NCBI RefSeq assembly: GCF_964204865.1
Contig: NC_135251.1
Coordinates: 7,378,001-7,442,000, forward strand
Direction of reading: 5' to 3'
DNA length: 64,000 nucleotides
Source of the DNA: Styela clava
Lineage: Eukaryota; Chordata; Ascidiacea; Stolidobranchia; Styelidae
Part shown: positions 12,165-23,700 of the stretch, piece after piece
Numbering within the stretch: position 1 is the first letter of the stretch
How the letters are laid out: every line of letters starts with the position of its first letter
Notes under the pieces: generated by a model
Seen by the model: the letters and a program-made list of their open reading frames with translations, nothing else
Database searches by the model: none
What the model was told of the DNA's origin: nothing
Translations under genes and position numbers: made by a program

Positions 12165-12455
12165 TTGTTACTTATCGATTTTAATCGGTAAGTATGTTGA
12201 TAGGTATTTGTCTGTTAGATGCACGCGATATCTTATGAAGACAAGATTGAATCTGCTCCAGATTTTGCATGTGCATTCATCATATGTCGTACCAGAATCC
12301 TATTGATTTTGGATGAATCATGTCGTATAATTAGCGAGTTATTATTTAATTAGTGATGGGACAAAAGGTGTCACTATAGAGTAAGAGCGCTGTTTTGGGA
12401 TCCCCTAACTTTCGATCGATAAGTCTTCGGTCTCTGACCGATATTCTCGTTTGGT
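12165..12455 (+). repeat. Dispersed repeat R1
   Basis: Starts at ttatcgattttaatcggta and ends near gaccgatattctcgttt. It matches the two tandem units at 22022-22556 over most of its length. The family is unknown to me. Confidence 0.8.
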
Positions 12456-12590
12456 GGTTGGTCATTGTTATATCTATCTATGACTGGGGCATGTAGGTGG
12501 TCCATAACTTTACCATTTCGATTTTGTTATGAAGTCAGTTCTCAATATATCTTAACCCGATTTGTTGTTTATTAATCAGTACAGTAATTA

Positions 12591-13113
12591 GGCTTCCCGC
12601 TGCTTGTCAGCAGGGAACCTATTGTATTCCTGTGTTTTATTATTATTATTTATTATTATTATTTTTTTTTTTTTTTCAAATTGGTCCTACAAACTTGAAA
12701 TTCACCTCAAATGTGCAGAAGTTCTCAGCTAGCAATAAAATGCAAATTTTATGCATGACTGACCACGCTTTCACGCTCCAGTGAGCAAAACGCGTCTTCA
12801 GTTTTTTTGCAATTTCTCAAAATTGATACATGGTATTGGGTTGAAATTCATAACAATGATTAATGGACATGTTCCGGATACGATATGTCAAGGATACGCA
12901 TGAGTGACCTCGGCGATACGCTCCAGTGAGCAATATAGGATTTTACATTTTCATCTTCTTCTCGAGAACGACACTACTTAGAGACTTGAAATTTACATCA
13001 CATGCAGATAATAAGTCCCCCATCATAAATTGCAAATTTTATGCATGACTGACCACGCTTTCACGCTCCAGTGAGCAAAACGCGTCTTCAGTTTTTTTTT
13101 TACGCGGGAAGCC
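12591..13113. mobile_element. Element with ggcttcccgc ends and internal repeats
   Basis: Flanked by ggcttcccgc and gcgggaagcc. The interior has an ATT microsatellite, T-runs and two near-identical blocks of about 65 bp (12730-12800 and 13030-13097; both carry tgcatgactgaccacgcttt). A diverged third block near 12900 has gctccagtgagcaa. Confidence 0.65.
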
Positions 13114-13602
13114 TGTTAAAGCTGCACGCAGCTCTAGTTGTAATTGGTTTCGTCGTACATGTTAAAGAACTTAAGCTACTACAGTAAGTATTGTTACTTC
13201 ATTTAATGCATCTGTTAGGACCAAGGCCAAAACAATATATGGCGATAAATTACCTTTGAAATTTTGAAATTTTTTAAGACTTTATGGACACCCTATGTCC
13301 TGAAATGATAATAAATAAGTGACCAATATTATAGTAAACAAAAGCTAATACAAAGTAATATTTCTGTATTTCTCTCCCGAAAGCAACAAAATTCCCCTAC
13401 ATTTCTGTATTTTCGGCAGCTACTTTAATTAATACTAGATTGACTATGATTTGTCTATTTCTTTGACTGTAATGCATAAATCCTTCAAAATCGCTTGTCA
13501 GATTTTTAGTAATAAACGCGAATAAGATAAACATAAAATAAAATGCCTAACAGATAACCTAAATATTTTTATGAAAGAGCAGAGCGCAACGAAGGCTTAG
13601 AG

Positions 13603-13690
13603 CAGGCCTGCCCAACGTTTTTCGTCTCGCGGAGCACTTTCAAGTTACGAAATTCGTTGCGGGCCGCAAACGTTTGTATCAATCATTAAT
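13603..13690. repeat. hAT-type terminal fragment
   Basis: Begins caggcctgcccaacg and contains gcgggccgc, the pattern of many hAT-type MITE ends in this window. No matching right end was found. Confidence 0.5.
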
Positions 13691-13936
13691 ACCAGCTAAG
13701 CCCTGATTTCGGTGTAGGTAATTTACATAATGCATGAAAGGCAATTTTATTAACATCAAATCAATCAATTTAATAATTGCTTTCTGGTTACTGAGTAGGG
13801 CTGGCAAATTATTCGAATTTCAAGTCTAATATTAGAATAGCAGTTTACTATTCGAATATCTGGTAACACAAGGCTTGGACATGACACTTGTGGTTCTTTG
13901 ACGACCACACGAGAACACACACATCACGTCGAAGTT

Positions 13937-14440
13937 AAGTGTTATATTTGCATTATATAGTGTTTTTATTCATTCATTTTCAGTAGCTATAATACTGTCT
14001 CAATGTTTAAATGAGCACAAATGTCGCGGGAATATCAAGTTTAAATTGGCGGTTTCGTAAAATTTGACACCAATACAAATATTTAATAAAGTAATATATA
14101 TTACGAAGATTTCTGGACAAATACCCTACATATACTGATTCGTGACCAATATGCAGCAATTCAATTTCATCAGAATTATTGACGGATACGCAGTGACGAC
14201 ATTTCCGAAATCTAATTTAACCAAACATTTGATAAAAAAAAACATAAAAGGACGAGTCCCGGGACCAGTATCAAAGATATTGTTGACTTTTTATTTTACG
14301 TTGGCGATAAAGACGGTCAAAGCAGACACGTAAGCAACAATCAGAATGAAATTAATTCGCAAATTTAGGCTCCAAATTCATTCCTATAATTGCGCTCAGC
14401 GTTCGTCCTCAATGATCACACAATATCTTTCGAGTTCGCC
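13937..14440 (+). repeat. Dispersed repeat R2, copy A
   Basis: Matches 56049-57030 over about 500 bp. Shared blocks include ggatacgcagtgacgacatt, ccaaagatatt/tcaaagatatt and 'attcattcctataatt'. This copy lacks the 454-bp MITE present in copy B and so is the empty site. It lies just upstream of GATM exon 2. Confidence 0.82.
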
Positions 14441-14638
14441 TGACAGAACGCTCAGTTATGAAGGCACTGGACAAACGGCGAAAAGTGTTGACGACATGGA
14501 CTACACTAGATTGCTTGACGGGCCGTCTGTTGTACACTCCTGGCTCAGAGTCTTTGTAAAGAGCTGTGGACCACGAGACCCACTTCCCTAGTTCAGTGTG
14601 CCAAGGGCTCCATGTTTTTAAACCTTAATCTCATTCAG

Positions 14639-14755
14639 AAATCAGCCGAAGACACTTGTCCCGTATCTTCATACAATGAATGGGATCCTCTTGAAGAAGT
14701 TATTGTTGGAAGACCCGAAGGCGCCTGTATTCCCAGTTTTACTGTTGAAGTCAAG
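14639..14755 (+). CDS. GATM: GATM exon 2
   Basis: 39 codons, phase 0 at both ends, between tcattcag and ggtaaatt. Encodes [20 protein letters not shown]. An acceptor further upstream is possible because the residues before the conserved core are not conserved. Confidence 0.93.
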
Positions 14756-17700
14756 GTAAATTAACATATATTTTTGTAGGATACTTTCAGGTATACACTC
14801 CGAGCGAGGCTATATGTATGCGGCTACTGTGAGTAGCTATTTTCGGATTGCTATTGCCTTTGATTTTTACGCACTCGAGCAGTGATCCCCAACTAATGGG
14901 TCGCCAAAATTTTTTTCTGGATTGCTTGTTTTTGGGTCGCTTGAATAAAAGGTTGGGGACCACTGCCAATTTTGCCTACCTACACCTGCGAACCCCGTCG
15001 TGAAAAGTTACATTTTATGAACAATATTCACAGTGTTACAAAAGCAAAAGTGGAAACAATAAGTCTCGCGCCTTATCTAAATTTAATCACAATTCTAACG
15101 AATTACTTGAGCTATTATTTTCAGGTAAAACATCAAACTTTGGTTTAAGTTTGGTTGGGGTAGCATCAGGCGACCAGATTGGATTACCTAACAGGTCGGA
15201 ATTGGCTCGTCGGCCGTGGTTTGCCCATGTCATAGTTATTAACGAATACTCTGGTTAACGTAAAAATGTTTCGAGTCAAATCCCAGCCCTGAATATTAAG
15301 AATTTTAAAATTCTGTCCAACATAGATTGTGGGCGCTCAAGAAGTATGTGTACCAATATGGAGGTTACTAATTTTGTTCGTCTACTTTACATCTAGTTGT
15401 GTAAAGGGACTTAAACCTATGGACAAGGGGATATTCACTTTGCAAACACAGACAATCCCCGAACTCGTAGTATGACTAAAATAAGGAAAATTGGAATAAA
15501 ATTATGGCCTAACCTGGTACACATACTATGGGAGTACCGAATGTGTCTATTTATAGGCAAATACAAACCAAGCTTACTGGAATTTCTACGAGAAACATGG
15601 CGGGCAACTATTCCCGGAGAAGCATCTTGAACTCGCAGTGAAAGAAGTCGAAGAGTTTTGCAATATTCTTCGACACGAAGGAGTCACCGTAAGAAGACCG
15701 GATATTGTTGATTGGGCGAAGGAATATGAGACTCCGGATTTCAAAGCTAAAGGTTCGTTTAGAGCGGGGGTCGGCAACCTTTCGTCGCTCGCGGGCCAAA
15801 GTTAAGGTTGCAAGTCATTGGCAGGCCGCACATATTTTTAGTAAGTTGAAAAACCGAATGGATGGTACTTTTTACAATAAAAATCAAGCAGTGATACATC
15901 TATCGAATAAAATATAGATTTATTTCCTCATTGCATCTCATAAAATTCCATTTAAATATTTTCAGCGCCATTGAACCCTTTGCTCTTATAGCATCAACTT
16001 TTCTGCGTTTTGTTGCCATTTGCTTAATTATAATTAAATTATATGCTTATTAAACGAGTAATTGTGAAATATATAATTGTTAGGTTATAATATAATTTAG
16101 TCTAAAGAATATATTCGTCAAAACGAATGTTTTGTTACTATAATGTATTGAAGCGTCGCGGGCCGGATTATAGTGCCCCGCGGGCATCATACAGTTTTTA
16201 TATTTATCCCGGTTGTCAGGAAAACCGATAAGACAGCTTAATTATATGGCAAACCACGGCCTCTCGTCCGGTTACCAGTCCATGTCGGAAATCGGATTAG
16301 TTAGACAGTTATTTGTTTTCAGATGCATGAACTTAATTTCTAGTAATGGGCCTGCGATCACATTAACCACCTTACCGCAACTAGGAGTCGAGCAATCCTC
16401 TCGCACATAACTGTCCCCATAGATTTCGAACCTGCCAACCCACCCACACAGCTTCCCACATATCGTTAGATGCCAGTGAAACCATGCGCAGAGCTTTGTT
16501 CGTAGCTAAAGACTTATAAATATGTCGTATAAAATATAAAGCAACGGTAAAAGAGATATCGGCTTACGTGTGAAGAATAGCAGTTGGGCATTTGCACATG
16601 CAGCAAGAGGACGTAGCCTTTGTTGGGGGTTTTGAAATGTTAGAAAAAAGCATTTTTCCATATCATACATGGTATTTTCATAGCTTGAAACGTTTTTTAG
16701 AACCTCAAGAGTCAAGACTCTTGTGACAACCCACCGACCGGCTAACTGATACGGTCTACCCGTTTTAAAATATCTCAAAATCAAATTACTAACATTTTTA
16801 CATAATTTCAGGTTTGTATTCCGCCATGCCTCGCGACATTCTGATCGTCATAGGAGAAGAAATAATCGAGGCTCCAATGGCTTGGCGATCCAGATTCTTT
16901 GAGTATCGTGCTTATCGCTCGATAGTCAAAGATTATTTCAGAAGGGGAGCAAAGTGGACGACAGCTCCTAAGCCAGAGATGAAAGACGATCTTTATGACT
17001 GCGTGAGTTTCTTGTATTCCGTGACTAGCACCGTTCTTCGATGGCGTATGACGTCAAAAAAAGTTTTCCATATAAAGTTAATAATAAAAAATATCTTCAA
17101 TACCTAATTCCGTCATCGACTATGACGTCATAAAAATGTCTTCGAGTTAAGTAAATGAATAAAAACTAGTTTCAATATTCAATTACGTCATCAAACATGA
17201 CGTCATACTATATTTTTCGTGTCACGTAAATAAATAAAAACTATCTTTAATTTCCAATTTCGTCATCAGGTATGGCATCATAAATTTCCATATCTTCTTC
17301 ACGTTAGGAAAATAGATGAATTATATGAAGTATACGTGATGAGCTCTATTTCTGGTTTGAGTCGTCGATGTGATGATCGCTATTAAAAAACATTGGGCAC
17401 CGGACCAGACACATTTAGCTGTTGTAATCGTCTGTAAGTGAGTGGGTCGGTGGTCTAGTCGATGAATGTATTCCAGTCTGGGATTCTAAGAGATTCTCCA
17501 GAGATCATTTGTTTGAGATGCGAGTCCTTCTTAGTGTATTCCTTGTTTCGATTTTGTTTCAAGCGAGTATTAATGTTCATGTTGGCGGGGTAGATAGCGC
17601 CAATTTTGCTAACTTTTAACAAATGTGCACGACAATCAGAAAGCGAAAAAGCAATTAAAACATCCCAGTTTTTTGAAAGGAAAAAAAAATCGTTTGAATT

Positions 17701-20700
17701 CTAGAATTACCATTACACAGGATTATCCAATGAGCAACGTTCAAGATCGTCACATTCTTGCGTCACAAGGGAAATTCGTAACAACGGAATTTGAACCATG
17801 CTTCGACGCTGCCGACTTCATTCGCGCGGGAAAAGACATATTTGCACAAAGAAGCCAGGTATTAAAAAAAATTCTTTTCTTTTATAATATCTTTAAGATT
17901 TGGCAAGCGATATTTTATTATTGTGTGGAACAAAGCTTCAAGAGAGGACATGTCTTTTTATTTGACACCGTCTTTCAAAAAAAATTTCGGTTCCGGATCG
18001 AATCGGTTCCCGACTCGGATTCCGGATCGGTTCCCGACTCCAACTCTAAAAAACCTAAAAGTCAATCATGAAATTTTGTCCGCCATTACATTAAAAATTT
18101 CATCTTTGAATTGTGTGTTTTTCGTATTCCAAAAAATTTGGAATCGGGGTAAGATAAAGTGTGCCGACTCGATTTTGATTCGGCATTTCAGAAAAACGAT
18201 TCGTTGGGGTCTGGAAAACTTTGAATTGGGGTAAACCAGAAAACAACCACAAAAACTATGTCTTCCCTTATATGAATTTTTTTTCTATTCAAAGCTTGAG
18301 TTTTTGTTATTGTGAAACATTTGATATCAGATATTGACAACTCTCAATCCTGGGCAACGCTTTAGGATTCGTTATTTTTTCTAACTTTTATGTTACAATT
18401 GAAATTTGAAGTTAGCCTACTGTTTGTTTTAGTTAAAATTTTGGGTGCTTCCGTAGTATTCGTATGAAGATGGCGCACAACATGAACTGATGTGTAACAG
18501 ATTAAGGTTAGCAGGTCGTGCGCCATTTTGATACGAATACTACGGAGGGGCCAAATTTTGAGCCCCAGTTTTCATAAAAACAACTCCGATTTCCGACTGC
18601 TTGTTCACAAAAATTTCGACTAGGACTCTACGCCCAAAGCTATATGCGACTCCGACACTGTCAAACCGCAAGAAATGATAGTTTTTAAAAGGAGGTAGAT
18701 ATTTTTTTTTTCATATTTTAATTTAAAATAGGATGGGGGGGGGGGTTATTCCCGACTCAAATTACTTCAAATCCCGGATATAATTCAATCAGCTGTATTC
18801 CAAAATTCATTTTACCAAACCGGTTTTACGTCAGACTGACAATTTTGAACAGCTGTTTGGACTTTGCTCGTGGTGGCGCGATGACATATTGTCTTAACTT
18901 GTGTGTTAATACACTGAGAAGCTGTGTGTTTAGTATTTATGGTAACATTCTAACTAAACATTGAAGTATACTGTTAACACAACGGGCAAATTAACTTTGT
19001 ATTTCAGCATAAACAGCCAGAATCGAATAATTTTAAAAATATGTTTTAAATAATATTTTCAAGTGGAATTATCCTTTATCGGGTATCCGCTCTAAGAGAC
19101 CCGTATTCTCGGTCGCTCTGTCTGTTCGTACGTTTAGCTCAGTGGTTCCCGAACTAGGGTCCCTGAAGCACTTTCGGAGAGTCCGCGAAACAAATCTGTA
19201 ATATGGCTAATAGCTTGATAATACAAATTAGGTCCTTAAATTCGCAAATTCACATTTGTCACCTTTTGCTGCTTTGCAATCAGCGTTAAACTGATTCTTC
19301 ACTTTTTGTTTCGGTCACGCTGCCTCTTTGTGATGTCACATAGCTGTGGGATCACAGAGAGAGTTTAATTCATGTCACCACAAGTTTACTTCAGAGCTAC
19401 AGCTAAGGCTTCCCCCTTTGCACGTTTATCTAATATCGAAACAGGCTCGAAGTCACACATGTCATTTGGTGTTGCGTTTTATATTCTTTTGTTCGTTTTA
19501 CTATACGGCGGACTGATTTTTTGTTGTGATCTTTTACCGTTTTGATTTAATGCACAAGGCCGAGAATCAATAAAAAAATTGCTAGGTGTCCGTCATAGAA
19601 TTTTTTTCAAAAAGTTTGGGAACCACTGGTTAGCTGCTGTATCGTCTAAACTGCTAGGCCGGAAAACGCTGGTTTTCAGGATTCTTGAGGGTGTAAAAAG
19701 TGTCTCAAGATACGAAAAATTATTATGTATGATACAGAAAAATGCTCTTTTTTACATTTCAAAAGGGACGATGGCCATATTTTTTCAAAATGTTTTTGAA
19801 ATAGCAAAATATAAGGTTTTGGACATCCCTGGTTTTGAACTGTTTTTTCGGATGACGGAGGCGAAATTTTATTATGACGCACATCATCCCAAAAATGGCG
19901 CTTCAGAAGTATGACGGGTAGAGGCGATATTCACTTGACTAACACAGACAGTCCCCAAACTCGTAATGGAACTAAAATAAGGAAAATCGGAATAAAAATG
20001 ATGGCCTAACCCTAGCATGGTACGCATAATACGGGAGTACCTAATAAAGCCAGGTTAAAACCTAAAAGCCCGTATCCAAAGTACGTTGCACTTCAAAAAA
20101 AAGGAAAGCTGTAAGATAATGTCAAAGAGGTCCATCGTTATCTAGCACGTCATCAGATCGAGTTGTGTATTTTTGGCTTATCCGTAGCTAAAACAAATCG
20201 AGTTTTTCAAATTAGCAATGTTTATTTTGTCTATGGCAGATAACACATTGTTTGAGTTGCGTGTAAGATCAAAGTTTGCCCGTTTTAGCAAACGCAAAGT
20301 ATTTCGAAACAGTACTACGTTTTACAGTAAATAATGTATGCATATATTATATCAGGGGGATCCAAGGTTGCGAGATGGAAGGGCCGCAACCGTTTTTGAG
20401 GAAGTCTCGCGGGCCGCAGTTGGAAGCAAAACCCAAAAAAGGAAAAGGATATTACGATTTTACTTACTTTAAATATATTAAATAATGGGAGTTTACTGAT
20501 ATAATCATCCTATTGCTATGTTGCAAGAATGGCATTTTTTTATATTAAGGATATAAATCGTTCTGCGGGCCGAACAGGGCCCGCGGGCCTGGGTTTAGAC
20601 CACTTGGTATTATACGCATTACAATAATACTATGGAAGTAAAAAATATCATTAATACTATACGCAAATACAAAAACGATGTAGAATCTGAGCACATTCTT

Positions 20701-23700
20701 AAAGTAAGCATATATAAAATTAGATTGTTGCTCTCTCGGAAGATTTTTTTCGCAAAGACACGCAAAAGAATCATGCTGTGTAATGTCAAACGAGGCCAGG
20801 CACTTGAACTTTAGTCAAAACTTTAAACGTGTGGTATTTATTAATGTTAATATACTTTCGTAATTGTTTGACGTCATCTGCTGCTGAAATAATGAATTCG
20901 CTGACCCGACGATTTGGATAGTGTTTTCGCGACAAAAATAAATATCCGGACCACAATTTGATGGGCCAACAGATAAAGGTGACTGCTTAATAAAATCCTT
21001 CAAATGTATCAACACATTATTTGAGTTGCGCTAAGTTTAAAGTTCGTCGGTTTTAGCACACGTGCTCAAAGTTAGCATGTATTAAATGAGACTGCTCGTC
21101 CTATCCGGAGATTTTGTCACAAAGACACACGCAAGAACCATGGTACGTAATGTCAAACGGGTACACCTCAATTTGATAGGTCAATAAATAAAATTGACTT
21201 TTGACTGCTTGAATCAAAGCCTCCAAAAGTATTAAACACCTATTAAGAAAATCTGGCTGCCATCGTAATCTATGACTAGACCAGTTGCTCCCAACATTTT
21301 TATCAACCTACCCACATTTGAAGAAAATATATTTTGTAAAATATAGCGACCCAAGGAATACGTTCAAATACTAAACATTCTATATAACAGCGTATTTGCT
21401 ATCAACGAGTTTTTGAAATCGACGCGTGGCTTTACTTTAAATAAGGAAATTAAATGCTGTCAAGTTTTTACGCAGACCCACGTATGCAATACCCAGTTTT
21501 GGGTCGCAACTCGTGACTCCTAGGTTGATAAACACTGTCTAGACTTCAACAGTGCGGTTTTTGACTGATTCGGATCTAAAAGAAACCCAATTCATTGTCA
21601 ACATAGCAAAGTTTATTTTGTCTGCGGCAGATAACACATTGCCGGCGTTGCGTAAAGTCTGAAGTTCGCCGGTTTTAGCAAACGCAAACCCCCCAATAAG
21701 TGTTTCGAAACATTACTATTTTCATTTGAGTTGCGTAAGGTACGAAGTTCGTTCGACTTTTAATTAAGTGATCGTGACTTTGGTCACGTTATACTTATAA
21801 AAAAAGGTTAAAATTTCACTATTATTTGGCCATTAAAAGCCAAGGCCATCATGTCAAGTTAGGGTTGAGGATTCAGAGAATGTTTCGTTCCCTCCCGAAT
21901 ATTTCGTAACATCACAAAGTTTTTATCACTGTCTATAGACTCTATATCATGACCATACGTATATGAAACGTGTGTAAAAAAATGCTAGGCTGGGCCAGAG
22001 AAGGATGGTATACACTCATTACTCATCGATATTAAGATCGGTAAGTATGTTGATAGGTATTTGTCTGTTTGTTTGTTTGTCAGTCTGTTAGATGCACGCG
22101 ATATCTGAATCTGCTCCAGATTTTGCATGTCCATTCATCATATCTCGGACCAGAAGCCTATTGATTTTGGATGAATTATGTCGTATAATTAGCGAGTTAT
22201 TAATTAATTAGGGATTGGACACATGGTGTCACTATGGAGTAAAAGCGCTGTTTTGGGGGATCCCCTAACTTTCAATCGATAAGTCTTCGGTCTCCGACCG
22301 ATGTTCTCGTTTGTTTGTTTGTTTGTCTTTTAAATACACGCGATATCTCACGAAAGCAAGGTTGAATCTGCTCCAAATTTTGCATATGCATTTACCATAG
22401 CTCGGACCAGGAGTCTATGAATTATGTCGTATAATTAGCGAGTTATAAATTAATTAGTGATGGGACACACGGTGTCACTATGGAGTAAGAGCACTGTTTT
22501 GGGGGATTCCCTAACTTTCGATCGATAAGTCTTCGGTCCCCGATCGATATTCTCGTTTAATCATTGCCCACGTATTATTGGCTTTTACTGTTTACCAGGG
22601 GTGTGCAAATTACGGCCCGCGGGCCGGATCCGATCTACCGAAATGTTTCATCCGGCCCACTTGCGTCTGCTAAAATTACGACAATAGTTTTTGTGGATAT
22701 AAATTTCTGTTGAAAATATCGATGAAAAAAAATCTCATAATGACCACGATTGTTACATCGGTTCACAATTATTGAATAAACGTTAGCCTAGCTGTTGTAA
22801 CTAAACTGTCGAGCCTCCGACCTAGTGACCCTGTGTTGTCTATAACTGTCCACCACTCAGAAATGTAATTGGTCAGCCATGTTGTATACCTTTAAAGTAA
22901 TATTTTATTACTATGAAATGTTAGTTAATTTTTCAAGTTATTACATTTCCAATATCGCGTCGCACTTGTAAAAAAAATAAGTAAATTTTACTATCAATAG
23001 GATGTTAATAGATAGTTTGATCTCGGGCGAAAGAAGAATATAATAGGGTAGCAGTGGTTGCCAAAGTTGACTGAGAGCTAAATGTAGAAGCGGAATGATA
23101 TTCGCGGGCAGGGAGAGGAGAGCGCCGCAAGGGGCCGGTATTGGGACAAAATTTAACGGTAATCGTACATTTGAACCCATGCCTATATCCGCGGGTTTAA
23201 TCTATATGCGGGTGCTAAAACCCATGGGTTAGGGTTAGTATGGGTTCAAACATCCGTAAAACAAAAAACGTTTGTTCAAATGTAATGGAACCATATTTAA
23301 GATACCAGTATAATTGAATTGTAACGAATATGCACATGCTTGAACTTTGATAATGACGACTTAAATGGCGGTATTTAGGAAGCAAAAATAAAAAAAAACA
23401 TAAAGTGTTAAACTATATCACTCAGGTTCGATGGGCAATAATAAATCGTTACAAGGGTTGTAATTAAACCGCGGGCCGCGGTTTGGGAACTTCTGACGTA
23501 TAGGAGTTACAAATTACAATGTCCCATCCATCGATGTCTTATTCATTTTGTTGAAGCTCAGTAACTTCACAAGGCCACATTTTTTTATTGCTCACAGGTT
23601 TCACATATAATGACGTAACATATTCATAGAATATAATCACATTGTCCCCTTATCCGATGAGCTAGACTCTATTTTTAAAGTCATAAAGTCGTTCTGCCAT

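Noticed and set aside
14346-14591. 81-codon open frame just before GATM exon 2
   Set aside because: It overlaps dispersed repeat R2, resembles no mitochondrial leader and ends in a stop before the exon.
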